NCBI GenBank assembly: GCA_001556025.1
Contig: LSIB01000136.1
Span: forward strand, 186,001-250,000
Length of the DNA stretch: 64,000 nt
Origin: Rhizobiales bacterium CCH3-A5
Lineage (GTDB): Bacteria; Pseudomonadota; Alphaproteobacteria; Rhizobiales; Beijerinckiaceae
Reading direction: 5' to 3'
The stretch's first letter is position 1. Each line of letters opens with the position of its first letter. The notes beneath the pieces were generated by a model. It worked only from the letters and a program-made list of their open reading frames with translations. It did not search any database and was not told where the DNA came from. Below are positions 26,937-36,001 of the stretch, one piece after another. The translations under genes and the position numbers were made by a program.

Positions 26937-27112
26937 CCGCCATGCGCGTCGATGCTGCCTGGGTCGCGGAAGAGCATGGAGGATAGCTGGAATTTGACGC
27001 CTGCTGTTGCAGTGCAGCGGTCGACTCGCCGTCATCGCACTGTTAAGAGCCGTTCGAATTGAGCCGGCTCGCCCGGTTCCTGCCCCGCCAGACCCCAACG
27101 GTGCGCCCCGGC

Positions 27113-28057
27113 ATGCCCTCTTCGATCAAAGTCGTCGCCGGCAATTCGAACCGGCCGCTCGCCGAAGCGATCTGCGCCCATCTCGACATTCCGCTCGCCA
27201 AGGCCTCCGTCCGGCGCTTCGCCGATATGGAGGTCTTCGTCGAGCTGCAGGAGAATGTGCGCGGACAGGATGTCTTCATCATCCAGTCGACCTCGTTCCC
27301 GACCAACGACCATCTGATGGAGTTGCTGATCATCACGGATGCGGCGCGCCGCTCCTCGGCCAAGCGCATCACGGCGGTGATCCCTTACTTCGGCTATGCG
27401 CGTCAGGATCGGCGCGCCTCGGGCCGCACGCCGATCTCGGCCAAGCTCGTCGCCAACATGATCACCCATGCCGGCATCGACCGCGTGCTGACGCTCGACC
27501 TGCATGCCGGCCAGATCCAGGGCTTCTTCGATATCCCCACCGACAACCTGTTCGGCGCGCCGCTGATGGCGCGCGACATCAAGGAACGGCTGGACTGGAA
27601 GAACGCCATGGTCGTCTCGCCCGACGTCGGCGGCGTGGTCCGCGCGCGGGCGCTCGCCAAGCGCATCGATGCCCAGCTCGCCATCGTCGACAAGCGCCGC
27701 GACCGGCCCGGCGAATCCGAGGTTATGAACATCATCGGCTCGGTCGAGGGCCGCTCCTGCATACTGCTCGACGACATCGTCGATTCCGGCGGCACGCTGG
27801 TCAACGCGGCCGAAGCGCTGCTCGATCAGGGCGCCAAGGAGGTCTACGCCTACATCACCCATGGCGTGCTCTCGGGCGGTGCCGTGGCGCGCATCGCCAA
27901 CTCCAAACTCAAGGAGCTGGTGATCACCGATTCGATCATGCCGACAGAGGCCGTGAAGGTGGCGCGCAACATCCGCGTCATCTCGATCGCGCATCTGATG
28001 GGGGAGGCGATCGAGCGCACGGCGGCCGAATCCAGCGTCTCCAGCCTGTTCGACTGA
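27113..28057 (+). CDS. prs: Ribose-phosphate pyrophosphokinase
   Basis: Makes PRPP from ribose 5-phosphate and ATP for nucleotide, His and Trp synthesis. Conserved: [56 protein letters not shown], and the PRPP loop [14 protein letters not shown]. 314 aa. ATG at 27113 (MPSSIKVV) is used, as upstream in-frame residues are not conserved. queC starts 7 bp later. The Apt enzyme at 35401 consumes its product. Confidence 0.95.
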   Translation: MPSSIKVVAGNSNRPLAEAICAHLDIPLAKASVRRFADMEVFVELQENVRGQDVFIIQSTSFPTNDHLMELLIITDAARRSSAKRITAVIPYFGYARQDRRASGRTPISAKLVANMITHAGIDRVLTLDLHAGQIQGFFDIPTDNLFGAPLMARDIKERLDWKNAMVVSPDVGGVVRARALAKRIDAQLAIVDKRRDRPGESEVMNIIGSVEGRSCILLDDIVDSGGTLVNAAEALLDQGAKEVYAYITHGVLSGGAVARIANSKLKELVITDSIMPTEAVKVARNIRVISIAHLMGEAIERTAAESSVSSLFD

Positions 28058-28064
28058 TCTCCGC

Positions 28065-28787
28065 GTGAGCGACAGCCGCGCCCTCGTCCTGTTCTCCGGC
28101 GGCCAGGATTCGACCGTCGCGCTCGCCTGGGCGCTGGAGCGCTTCGCAGCGGTCGAGACCATCGGCTTCGACTATGGCCAGCGTCACCGCGTCGAGCTCG
28201 ACTGCCGGCTGACGATCCGGGACAGGCTCCCTGCCCTCTCGCCAGCCTATGCCGCCCGCCTCGGCCCCGACCATCTGGTCGACCTGACGGCGCTCGGCGC
28301 GATCTCGGAGACGGCGCTGACCCGCGATAGCGAGATCGCATTCGCCGAGTCCGGCCTGCCGACGACCTTCGTGCCCGGCCGCAATCTGATCTTCCTGAGT
28401 TTTGCGGCGGCCGTCGCCTATCGCCGCGATTGCAGGCACATCGTGCTGGGCGTCTGCGAGACCGACTATTCCGGCTATCCCGACTGCCGCGACGACACCA
28501 TCAAGGCGATGCAGGTGAGCTTGGGTCTCGGGCTCGACCGTCGTCTCGTGCTGCACACGCCGCTGATGTGGCGCGACAAGGCGCAAACCTTCGCGCTGGC
28601 GAGAGCGCTGGGCGGAGAGCCGCTGCTCGATCTCGTCATCGAGGACAGCCATAGCTGCTACCTCGGCGACAGGACGACACGACATGGCTGGGGCTATGGC
28701 TGCGGCCATTGCCCGGCCTGCGACCTGCGTGCGAAGGGCCATGCCGCTTTTCTCGCCGCACCAGACGACACCGGACCAGACCTATGA
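28065..28787 (+). CDS. queC: 7-cyano-7-deazaguanine synthase
   Basis: ATP-dependent step that turns CDG into preQ0 in queuosine synthesis. P-loop LFSGGQDST at residues ~9-17, [22 protein letters not shown], and the zinc site CY...[14 protein letters not shown] at the end. GTG start at 28065. 240 aa. The stop overlaps the next gene, a transporter for queuosine precursors. Confidence 0.95.
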   Translation: MSDSRALVLFSGGQDSTVALAWALERFAAVETIGFDYGQRHRVELDCRLTIRDRLPALSPAYAARLGPDHLVDLTALGAISETALTRDSEIAFAESGLPTTFVPGRNLIFLSFAAAVAYRRDCRHIVLGVCETDYSGYPDCRDDTIKAMQVSLGLGLDRRLVLHTPLMWRDKAQTFALARALGGEPLLDLVIEDSHSCYLGDRTTRHGWGYGCGHCPACDLRAKGHAAFLAAPDDTGPDL

Positions 28788-29347
28788 CAATCGACCAGCA
28801 GCGCCGCAGCGAAGGCCTGATTGCGCTCGCGCTCTTCGCCCTGACCATTCCCGCCGCCAACTGGCTGATCGGCAACGCCGGCACGGTTTGCGTGCCCAAT
28901 GGCCCCTGCCTGGTGCCGGTCTGGCCCGGGATCAAGGCCCCAAGCGGCGTGCTGATGATCGGGCTCGCGCTCGTGCTGCGCGACATCGTTCAGCGCCGGC
29001 TCGGGCCGAAGGTCGCGCTGCTGGCGATCCTGGCAGGCGCCGCGATCTCCGGCTTCCTTGCGCCGCCCGCGATCGTGGTCGCATCGGTGGCCGCCTTCCT
29101 GCTCTCGGAACTGGCCGATTTCGCGATCTACACACCGCTGCAGAAGCGCCGTTTCGTCGCGGCGGTGATGGCGTCTAGCGTTGTCGGCCTCGTCGTCGAC
29201 TCGATCGTCTTTCTATGGCTCGCTTTCGGCAGCCTCGACTATCTCTCCGGCCAGATCATCGGCAAGGCGTGGATGGTGGGGCTGGCGCTGCCGCTGATGC
29301 ACTGGCTGCGTCGCAGGGATGAACGGCTGGGGCTGGCCGCGGCGTAA
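28784..29347 (+). CDS. VUT-family queuosine-precursor transporter (YhhQ-like)
   Basis: 187 aa with about six hydrophobic helices. The family mark [23 protein letters not shown] (sequence P-S-G-x-x..ALVLRD) and [12 protein letters not shown] identify the vitamin-uptake-transporter/YhhQ group that imports preQ0/preQ1. ATG at 28784 overlaps the queC stop (ATGA), tying it to queuosine. So the cell can both make and salvage preQ0. Confidence 0.85.
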   Translation: MTIDQQRRSEGLIALALFALTIPAANWLIGNAGTVCVPNGPCLVPVWPGIKAPSGVLMIGLALVLRDIVQRRLGPKVALLAILAGAAISGFLAPPAIVVASVAAFLLSELADFAIYTPLQKRRFVAAVMASSVVGLVVDSIVFLWLAFGSLDYLSGQIIGKAWMVGLALPLMHWLRRRDERLGLAAA

Positions 29348-29437
29348 CGGGCAAGCCTTGCCCCGCAGCGCCTTTTCCCCTATGAGCCTGCGAGCGCCCG
29401 ACTGACACCCTTGGAGGCACGGGCGCTGAACGCAAAC

Positions 29438-29464
29438 GGCCGCCGCGTGGCGGCCTTGTCTTTT
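29438..29464 (+). terminator. Terminator-like hairpin just before rplY
   Basis: GGCCGCC-GCGT-GGCGGCC (29438-29444 with 29449-29455) followed by TTGTCTTTT, ending 17 bp before the rplY start. It may end the prs-queC-transporter transcript or, being inside the likely rplY leader, act as an attenuator. Confidence 0.65.
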
Positions 29465-29481
29465 GAAGTAGGGACCACACC

Positions 29482-30111
29482 ATGACCGCCGTGAAGCAAA
29501 TCGAGGCTTCGGCGCGCGCGCAGGTCGGCAAGGGGGCCGCCCGTGCAGTTCGTCGTCAAGGCCTGACACCCGCCGTGATCTATGGCGGGGGCGCCGCTCC
29601 CGAAGCGATCGCGCTCGACGCCAACAAGACCCGCCTGTTGATCTATGGCGGCCATTTCCTGACCACGCTGTTCGAGATCAATGTCGCCGGCAAGACGCAG
29701 CGCGTCATCCCGCGCGACTACCAGCTCGACCCGGTCAAGGATTTCCCGATCCATGTCGATTTCCTGCGCGTGGCCAAAGGTCAGACCGTCACGGTCGAGA
29801 TCCCGATCCATGTCGTGGGCCAGGACGCCAGCCCCGGCGTGAAGAATGGCGGCTCGGTCCAGCTCGTCGAGCATTCGCTCGAGATCACGGTCGAGCCGGA
29901 GAATATCCCGGAGGCCTTCGAGGTCTCGGTCGCCGGGCTCGAGATCGGCGATTCGCTTGAGGCCAGCGTCATCAAGCTGCCCCAGGGCGCCAAGCTGACG
30001 GTCGGTTCCGACGCGACCATCGTGACGATCGTGCCGCCGATGGCCGAAGAGGTCGAGGAGGCCCCGGCCGCCGAAGCCGTGCCGGCCCCCGAGGCCAAGC
30101 CGAAGGCCTGA
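29482..30111 (+). CDS. rplY: 50S ribosomal protein L25 (Ctc/TL5 form)
   Basis: Binds 5S rRNA. The N-terminal L25 domain (1-92; [28 protein letters not shown]) is followed by the longer TL5-type domain ([25 protein letters not shown]) and an acidic/Pro-rich tail ([17 protein letters not shown]). 209 aa, as in alphaproteobacteria. A strong terminator follows. Confidence 0.95.
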   Translation: MTAVKQIEASARAQVGKGAARAVRRQGLTPAVIYGGGAAPEAIALDANKTRLLIYGGHFLTTLFEINVAGKTQRVIPRDYQLDPVKDFPIHVDFLRVAKGQTVTVEIPIHVVGQDASPGVKNGGSVQLVEHSLEITVEPENIPEAFEVSVAGLEIGDSLEASVIKLPQGAKLTVGSDATIVTIVPPMAEEVEEAPAAEAVPAPEAKPKA

Positions 30112-30138
30112 TCGGTCGTCCGGTTTACACTCGAGACG

Positions 30139-30164
30139 AAACGGCCGGGTTTCCCGGCCGTTTT
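30139..30164 (+). terminator. Intrinsic terminator after rplY
   Basis: An 11-bp perfect stem (30139-30149 with 30153-30163) around a TTT loop, core CGGCCGGG/CCCGGCCG, flanked by A3 and T4. It ends 17 bp before pth, so pth may be expressed by partial read-through or from its own promoter. Confidence 0.85.
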
Positions 30165-30181
30165 GCTATCTGGAGCACGCC

Positions 30182-30796
30182 ATGCTGATTTTCGCCGGCC
30201 TCGGCAATCCGGGCTCGCGCTATGCCCGCAACCGCCACAACATCGGCTTCATGGCGCTCGATGCGATCGCGCGCGCGCACCGGGCCTCGCCCTGGCGACA
30301 GCGTTTCCAGTCGGATTCCTGCGAGGCGACGATCGGGACGGAGAAGGTCATCCTGCTGAAGCCGCAGACTTATATGAACGAGTCCGGCCGCGCGATCGGC
30401 GAGGCGGCGCGCTTCTTCAAGGTCGAACCCGCCGACGTGATCGTCTTCCATGACGAACTCGACCTCGCGCCGGCCAAGCTCAGGGTCAAGCTCGGTGGCG
30501 GCAATGCCGGCCATAACGGCCTGCGCGCGACGACGGCTGCGATCGGCAACGACTATCGCCGCGTCCGCATGGGCATCGGCCATCCCGGCCTGAAGGAACT
30601 CGTCCACGCCTACGTGCTGAACGATTTCGGCAAGGCCGAGCAGGAGTGGGTCGAGGACCTCTGCACCGCCTGCGCGAACAACGCGTCGCTGCTGGCCGCC
30701 CATGACGATGCCGGCTTCCAGAACAAGGTCCACCTGTTCATGGAAGCGCGCGGCCATGGCGCGGTGAAACGGCTGGGTCAGATGCCGGATGATTGA
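30182..30796 (+). CDS. pth: Peptidyl-tRNA hydrolase
   Basis: Frees tRNA from peptidyl-tRNA dropped by ribosomes. [24 protein letters not shown] contains the catalytic His (~23) and Asn; [10 protein letters not shown] and [26 protein letters not shown] are complete, and the C-terminal helix follows. 204 aa. Usual neighbours rplY and ychF flank it, but a vapBC pair now separates it from ychF. Confidence 0.95.
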   Translation: MLIFAGLGNPGSRYARNRHNIGFMALDAIARAHRASPWRQRFQSDSCEATIGTEKVILLKPQTYMNESGRAIGEAARFFKVEPADVIVFHDELDLAPAKLRVKLGGGNAGHNGLRATTAAIGNDYRRVRMGIGHPGLKELVHAYVLNDFGKAEQEWVEDLCTACANNASLLAAHDDAGFQNKVHLFMEARGHGAVKRLGQMPDD

Positions 30797-30847
30797 CATG
30801 GAAACACGGAAACACGATGTTTATCCCTGCAAAGCGAGGGACGCTTC

Positions 30848-31174
30848 GTGAAAAATGTGACGATTACTCTGCCTGAAACGACGCTGTCTCGCTTGCGGGT
30901 CGCCGCCGCTCGCGAGGGCAAAAGCATGTCGAAATTCACAGCGGAACTCGTCGAGCAGAAGCTCGGCCGGACGATGACGCAGCGCGAGGCTCTGGACGCT
31001 TTTCTGGCAGGACCAGATCTGCCCGGGATTGCGGCTGAATGGCAGGGACGCGAGGAACTCTATGCCGATCGCCTGCTTCGTGGACACGAACGTGATACTG
31101 TATCTGAAGGACTCGCGGGAGCCTCGGAAGCAGATGCTGGCTCAAAGCTGGATCGCCACGCTCGGCGAGCGTGA
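30848..31174 (+). CDS. Ribbon-helix-helix antitoxin, VapB-like, with long overlap into vapC
   Basis: 108 aa. The RHH domain is at the start: KNVTITLPETTLSRLRVAAAREGKSMSKFTAELVEQKLG, the CopG-type pattern. The part EELYADRLLRGHER is where relatives normally end; the remaining ~25 residues (GLAGASEADAGSKLDRHARRA) are read in a different frame over the vapC start and look non-conserved. GTG start at 30848. The overlap with vapC is 113 bp, long for such pairs. Confidence 0.78.
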   Translation: MKNVTITLPETTLSRLRVAAAREGKSMSKFTAELVEQKLGRTMTQREALDAFLAGPDLPGIAAEWQGREELYADRLLRGHERDTVSEGLAGASEADAGSKLDRHARRA

Positions 31175-31505
31175 TCTTCTCGTTATCAGCCCGCAGGTGA
31201 TGAACGAGTTCGCCCACAACGTCATCCGGAAGTTTCCGGCTGTCACGCGCGATGAGTTGACCCGGTTCCTGATGGCGATGGAGCCCTGGTGCAAAGCCCC
31301 GATAACGTCGAGGACTGCACTCGATGCGTTGGCCCTCCAGGCGCGCTATCGCTACTCGTTCTTCGATTCGACGATGATCGCTGCAGCACTGGCGTTCGGG
31401 TGTGACCTCTTTCTGTCGGAAGACCTTGCATCCGGGCAGAAGATTGGCGATCTGACGATCCTGAATCCTTTTTCGACGACGCCGGACGCTGTCGTCGCCA
31501 TCTGA
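31062..31505 (+). CDS. PIN-domain ribonuclease toxin, VapC-like
   Basis: 147 aa. Acidic active-site residues are all present: Asp in CFVDTNVILYL (about residue 8), Glu in VMNEFAHN, Asp in SFFDSTMIAAAL and Asp in LFLSEDLASG. Such toxins cut specific tRNA or rRNA. Starts MPIACFVD at 31062 inside the antitoxin gene. The module lies between pth and ychF, which are usually adjacent, so it was probably inserted. Confidence 0.87.
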   Translation: MPIACFVDTNVILYLKDSREPRKQMLAQSWIATLGERDLLVISPQVMNEFAHNVIRKFPAVTRDELTRFLMAMEPWCKAPITSRTALDALALQARYRYSFFDSTMIAAALAFGCDLFLSEDLASGQKIGDLTILNPFSTTPDAVVAI

Positions 31506-31518
31506 CCGAAAGACCATC

Positions 31519-32616
31519 ATGGGTTTCAAATGCGGTATCGTCGGCCTGCCGAATGTCGGCAAGTCGACCCTGTTCAACGCGCTGACGCAGACGGCGGCCG
31601 CCCAGGCGGCGAACTATCCGTTCTGCACGATCGAGCCCAATGTCGGCGACGTCGCGGTGCCCGACGACCGACTGGAGAAGCTCGCAGCCATCGCCGGTTC
31701 GAAGGAGATCATCCCGACGCGGCTGACCTTCGTCGACATCGCCGGCCTCGTGCGCGGCGCCTCCAAGGGCGAAGGGCTGGGCAACCAGTTCCTCGCCAAT
31801 ATCCGCGAATGCGACGCCATCGCCCATGTCGTGCGCTGCTTCGAGGATGGCGACATCACCCATGTCGAGGGCAAGGTCGCGCCCCTGAACGATATCGAGA
31901 TCATCGAAACCGAGCTGATGCTGGCCGATCTCGAAAGTCTCGAGAAGCGCGTGCTGCCGCTGGAGAAGAAGGCCAAGACCGGCGACAAGGACGCCAAGGA
32001 GTTGGCCGATCTGATGAACCGCTGCCTCGCGCTGCTGCGCGAGGGCCGGCCAGCCCGCCTCGTGGAGGTCGCCGCCGACGAGCGCAAGGCCTTCGAGATG
32101 CTCGGTCTGCTCTCCTCGAAGCCGGTCCTATATGTCTGCAATGTCGAGGAGGCCAGTGCCGACAAGGGCAACGCCTTTTCCGAGATCGTGAAGGCGCGCG
32201 CCGCCGAGGAGAACGCGGTGGCCGTAGTCGTCTCGGCCAAGATCGAGAGCGAGATCGCCGTTCTGCCCGCCGCCGACCAGAAGGACTATCTGGAGGCCGT
32301 CGGGCTGGAGGAGCCGGGCCTCAACCGCGTCATCCGCGCCGGTTACGCGCTGCTGAAGCTCGTCACCTACTTCACCGTCGGGCCCAAGGAGGCCCGCGCC
32401 TGGACGATCGAGACCGGCACCAAGGGGCCGGCGGCGGCGGGCGTCATTCACTCTGACTTCGAGAAGGGCTATATCCGCGCCGAGACGATCGCCTATCCCG
32501 ACTACATCGCCCATAAGGGCGAGGCCGGCGCGCGCGAGGCCGGCAAGTTCCGCCTCGAAGGCAAGGAGTATGTCGTGGCCGACGGCGACGTGCTGCATTT
32601 CCGCTTTGCCAACTGA
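31519..32616 (+). CDS. ychF: Ribosome-binding ATPase YchF/OLA1
   Basis: Obg-like P-loop protein that prefers ATP. G1 GLPNVGKSTLFNAL, G3 DIAGLVRGASKGEGLGNQFL, and the altered G4 NVEE (instead of NKxD) that gives ATP specificity. The central coiled coil and C-terminal TGS domain (YFTVGPKEARAWTIETGTKGPAAAG) follow. 365 aa, complete. A MaoC gene follows 10 bp later. Confidence 0.96.
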   Translation: MGFKCGIVGLPNVGKSTLFNALTQTAAAQAANYPFCTIEPNVGDVAVPDDRLEKLAAIAGSKEIIPTRLTFVDIAGLVRGASKGEGLGNQFLANIRECDAIAHVVRCFEDGDITHVEGKVAPLNDIEIIETELMLADLESLEKRVLPLEKKAKTGDKDAKELADLMNRCLALLREGRPARLVEVAADERKAFEMLGLLSSKPVLYVCNVEEASADKGNAFSEIVKARAAEENAVAVVVSAKIESEIAVLPAADQKDYLEAVGLEEPGLNRVIRAGYALLKLVTYFTVGPKEARAWTIETGTKGPAAAGVIHSDFEKGYIRAETIAYPDYIAHKGEAGAREAGKFRLEGKEYVVADGDVLHFRFAN

Positions 32617-32626
32617 GGCCGCCGGT

Positions 32627-33640
32627 ATGCTGTTCTTCGAGGATTTCGTCGTCGGCAGCACGATCAGCGCCGGCAGTTTATCGGTCAGCCAGGACGACAT
32701 CCTCGCCTATGCGAAGCGCTACGACGCGCAGGATTTCCACACCGACCCGGAAGCCGCCAAGGCGAGCTTCGTCGGCGAGTTGATCGCCTCTGGCTGGCAT
32801 AGCTGCTCGCTGCTGATGCGCCTGATCGCCGAGACCTTCATTCTCGATTCCGCCGGCATGGGAGCGCCGGGCATCGACGAGGTGAAATGGCTGCGTCCCG
32901 TCAAACCCGGCGACACGCTTGCCGCGCGGCGCACCGTGCTGGAGACCAAGGCCTCACGCTCGCGGCCCGAAATGGGACTGGTGCGCTTCCGCTTCGACCT
33001 TTTGAACCAGCACGACCAGCCGGTGCTGGAGCAGACCAACTGGATCATGTTCGCGCGCCGGGGTTCGGACTTCGGTCGCTTGCCCGGCGACTGGCTCGGA
33101 CACTCGCCGCGCTATGTCGCGCCGGCGCAGCTCAGCCCGCTGGAGGCTCCCGCCGGCACGACCGAGCCGGCGCGCTTCTTCGAGGAGATGGAGATCGGCA
33201 GGAGCCACGAACTTGGCGGCTTCGTATTCACGGCTGACGAGATCGTCGCCTTCGCCCGCTCCTTCGATCCGCAGCCATTCCATATGGACGAGGCCGCGGC
33301 GCGCCAGAGCTCTTTTGGCAAGCTCGCCGCCTCGGGCTGGCATACCGCATCGGTCTGGATGGCTTCGATGGTCGAGCATCGCAAGCGCCAGGTCGCGGCC
33401 CGCGCGCCCGACCGCGCGCCGCGGCTCGGCCCCTCGCCGGGCTACAAGAACCTGCGCTGGAGCAAACCCGTCTTCGCGGGCGACCGCATCACCTATCACT
33501 CGACGGTCGCGGACCTGCGCGCCAGCGCCTCGCGCCCGCAATGGGGCCTGTTCTTCCACCGCAACACTGGCGTGAACCAGCATGGCGAGGAGGTCTTCAG
33601 CTTCGACGGCTGCGCCTTCGTGGAGCGAAAGCCGGGCTGA
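32627..33640 (+). CDS. Two-domain MaoC-like (hot-dog) enoyl hydratase
   Basis: 337 aa with two MaoC domains. The first (1-155) has YDAQDFHTDPEAA, the second (~185-337) has FDPQPFHMDEAAA; both preserve the D-x4-H catalytic pair of R-specific enoyl-CoA hydratases, and both are followed by the same A-SGWHT/S pattern. In many relatives the two are separate genes; here they are one chain. The likely reaction is hydration of short or branched enoyl-CoA. Start ATG 32627. Confidence 0.87.
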   Translation: MLFFEDFVVGSTISAGSLSVSQDDILAYAKRYDAQDFHTDPEAAKASFVGELIASGWHSCSLLMRLIAETFILDSAGMGAPGIDEVKWLRPVKPGDTLAARRTVLETKASRSRPEMGLVRFRFDLLNQHDQPVLEQTNWIMFARRGSDFGRLPGDWLGHSPRYVAPAQLSPLEAPAGTTEPARFFEEMEIGRSHELGGFVFTADEIVAFARSFDPQPFHMDEAAARQSSFGKLAASGWHTASVWMASMVEHRKRQVAARAPDRAPRLGPSPGYKNLRWSKPVFAGDRITYHSTVADLRASASRPQWGLFFHRNTGVNQHGEEVFSFDGCAFVERKPG

Positions 33641-33647
33641 AGCGCCC

Positions 33648-34292
33648 CTACCCCACCTTCCCATACCCCGCAAACTTCGCCGCCACCCGCACCATCTCCT
33701 CCGCATCGAGGATGACCGGCTCCAGCCCCGACGCCAGGATGTCGAGATACTGCCCGGCGAGATTTTCGACCTCGGCCACTATCTGATGCGCGCCGGCCAG
33801 CGAACCGCCCAGCGCGATGACGCCGTGATTGGCCAGCAGCACGGCCTTGCGGCCTTCCAGACCCTGCACGGCATTGGCAGCCAGCTCGGGCGTTCCGAAG
33901 GTCGCGTAGTCGGCGCAGCGGATGTCGGCGCCGCCGCAAAGCGCGATCATGTAATGAAAGGCCGGGATGCCGCGCCGGGTCGAGGCCAGCGCAGTAGCGC
34001 GCGGCGAGTGTGTGTGGACGATCGCCTGCGCGTCCGGCCGGGCCTTGTAGATCTCGGTGTGGAACGGCCATTCCGAAGAGGGCTTGCCCTTGCCGGACAA
34101 CACCGCGCCATCGAGAGAGAGATGGATCAGGTCGTTCGGCGTCGTCAGCGCATAGGGCAGGCCCGATGGGGTGATCAACAGCCCGTTGCCAAGCCGCACG
34201 GAAACGTTGCCGGATTTTGACGGGCAGTAACCCGCCCGGTCGATCGCCTGTGCGACCGCGACGATCTCGGCGCGAAGCGCAGCCTCGCTCAT
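33648..34292 (-). CDS. Class II aldolase, probable Ald2 of MTA/5'-deoxyadenosine salvage
   Basis: 214 aa. Zinc ligands HTHSPRATA (two His) and ANHGVIALG (His), and the catalytic Glu in [12 protein letters not shown], match L-fuculose-phosphate-type aldolases. It overlaps mtnA by 4 bp (ATGA), after mtnP and apt. In Rhodospirillum rubrum an aldolase of this kind (Ald2) cleaves methylthioribulose 1-phosphate to DHAP and methylthioacetaldehyde. MtnB dehydratase is a related alternative, but mtnC/D/E/K are not in the window. So role by context is inferred. Confidence 0.75.
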   Translation of the reverse strand: MSEAALRAEIVAVAQAIDRAGYCPSKSGNVSVRLGNGLLITPSGLPYALTTPNDLIHLSLDGAVLSGKGKPSSEWPFHTEIYKARPDAQAIVHTHSPRATALASTRRGIPAFHYMIALCGGADIRCADYATFGTPELAANAVQGLEGRKAVLLANHGVIALGGSLAGAHQIVAEVENLAGQYLDILASGLEPVILDAEEMVRVAAKFAGYGKVG

Positions 34293-35398
34293 GCCGCCAC
34301 CGCGCGCGCCAGCTCTGGAAAAAGCCGCGCCAGCCCCTCGCGCGAGGCAGCCGCGACGCCGCGCTCGGTGATCAGCCCCGTGACGAGCCGCGCCGGCGTC
34401 ACGTCGAAGGCAGGATTGGCCGCCTCGCTGCCCGGCGCGACGACGCGGAACTGCGCGACTTCGCCATTCTCGCCGAGGCCCGAGAGATGCGTGACCTCGC
34501 GGGGCGAACGCTCCTCGATCGGGATCTCGCGGACGCCGTCGTCCAGGCTCCAGTCGATCGTCGGCGAGGGCAGCGCCACATAGAACGGCACACCGTTGTC
34601 ATGGGCGGCCAGCGCCTTGAGATAGGTGCCGATCTTGTTGGCGACATCGCCGGTCGCGGTGGTGCGGTCGGTACCGACGATGACCATGTCGACCTGGCCA
34701 TGCTGCATCAGATGCCCGCCGGCATTGTCGGTTATGACGGTGTGCGGCACGCCATGCCCGCCGAGTTCATAAGCGCTCAGCGCCGCACCCTGGTTGCGCG
34801 GTCTCGTCTCGTCGACCCAGACATGGACCGGGATGCCGGCGTCATGAGCGAGGTAGACCGGGGCTAGCGCCGTGCCCCAATCCACGGTGGCGAGCCAGCC
34901 GGCGTTGCAATGGGTCAGGATGTTGACGCGCTCGCCCGCAGGCTTGCGCGCTGCGATGGCGGCGATCAGCGGCAGGCCGTGCTCCCCGATCGCGCGGCAG
35001 AGCGCGACGTCCTCGTCGCAGATCGCGGCGGCCTCCGCATAGGCGGATTGCGCGCGCGCCTCCGGAGAAAGCGGGGCGAGCCGGTGGCGCATGCGCGCAA
35101 GAGCCCAGTGCAGGTTAACGGCAGTGGGTCGGGTCGCGCCGAGCAGGGCCAGAGCGGCCTCCAGCGCCGCATCCGAGCCATCGGCTCGCATTGCCAGCGC
35201 GACGCCATAGGCCGCCGTCGCGCCGATCAGCGGCGCGCCACGCACGATCATCGTGGTGATGGCTGTCGCCGCCTGTTCGGCCGAGCCGAGCGTCACCGTC
35301 TCGAAGCGGAACGGCAGTCTGGTCTGGTCGATCACGCAGACCCGAAAGCCGTCTTGCGCGAGCCAGATCGTGCGGTAGGACTGGCCGGCGATCTTCAT
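34289..35398 (-). CDS. mtnA: S-methyl-5-thioribose-1-phosphate isomerase
   Basis: Converts methylthioribose 1-phosphate to the ribulose form; some versions also accept 5-deoxyribose 1-phosphate. [40 protein letters not shown] (catalytic Cys), [12 protein letters not shown] and [21 protein letters not shown] (catalytic Asp) are all present. 369 aa. Three bases after the apt stop region, and overlapping the aldolase. Confidence 0.95.
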   Translation of the reverse strand: MKIAGQSYRTIWLAQDGFRVCVIDQTRLPFRFETVTLGSAEQAATAITTMIVRGAPLIGATAAYGVALAMRADGSDAALEAALALLGATRPTAVNLHWALARMRHRLAPLSPEARAQSAYAEAAAICDEDVALCRAIGEHGLPLIAAIAARKPAGERVNILTHCNAGWLATVDWGTALAPVYLAHDAGIPVHVWVDETRPRNQGAALSAYELGGHGVPHTVITDNAGGHLMQHGQVDMVIVGTDRTTATGDVANKIGTYLKALAAHDNGVPFYVALPSPTIDWSLDDGVREIPIEERSPREVTHLSGLGENGEVAQFRVVAPGSEAANPAFDVTPARLVTGLITERGVAAASREGLARLFPELARAVAA

Positions 35399-35400
35399 GG

Positions 35401-35928
35401 TCAGTGCCCGCCGAAGGAGACCAGCGTGCGCACAGGCACGCCGAGCCTCCTGATCTTGTCGGCCCCGCCGAGATCGGGCAGGTCGACGATGAAGCAGGCT
35501 GCGACGACCTCCGCCCCGAGCCCGGTCAAGAGCTTGACCGCGCCTTCAGCCGTGCCGCCGGTCGCGATCAGGTCGTCGACCAGCAGCACACGCTCGCCAC
35601 GGGAGACGGCATCCGCATGGACCTCGATCTCGTCCGTGCCGTACTCGAGTTCATAAGTCACGCTCACCGTCTTGTGCGGCAGCTTGCCCTTCTTGCGGAC
35701 GGGCACGAAACCGGCCGAGAGCTGGTGCGCCACGGCCCCGCCGAGAATGAACCCACGCGCCTCGATGCCGGCAATCTTGGCGATCTTCAGCCCGGCGAAG
35801 GGCTGCACAAGTTCGTCCACCGTGCGCCGGAAGGCGCGCGCATCGCCGAGCAGCGTTGTGATGTCGCGAAAGACGATGCCGGGCTTGGGATAATCCGGTA
35901 TCGCGCGGATGCTGTCGGCGAGGTTCAT
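35401..35928 (-). CDS. apt: Adenine phosphoribosyltransferase
   Basis: Turns adenine and PRPP into [20 protein letters not shown] at the start and the PRPP loop [17 protein letters not shown] are diagnostic. 175 aa. It lies between mtnP and mtnA, so the adenine released by MtnP is recovered in the same operon. Confidence 0.95.
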   Translation of the reverse strand: MNLADSIRAIPDYPKPGIVFRDITTLLGDARAFRRTVDELVQPFAGLKIAKIAGIEARGFILGGAVAHQLSAGFVPVRKKGKLPHKTVSVTYELEYGTDEIEVHADAVSRGERVLLVDDLIATGGTAEGAVKLLTGLGAEVVAACFIVDLPDLGGADKIRRLGVPVRTLVSFGGH

Positions 35929-36001
35929 GGGCGGGCGTCTCGGGCGAAAGGACTGGCCCTTTGGTCGGGCCTTGGCGCGACTTCGTCAAGCGCGAGGGGC
36001 G

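Noticed and set aside
26937..27112. Possible small gene between the lipoprotein and prs
   Set aside because: No frame with a good start and gene-like composition; probably the prs leader.
33648..34292. MtnB methylthioribulose-phosphate dehydratase
   Set aside because: Possible by fold, but no mtnC/D/E/K is seen in the window and the context suits an aldolase better; kept as alternative only.
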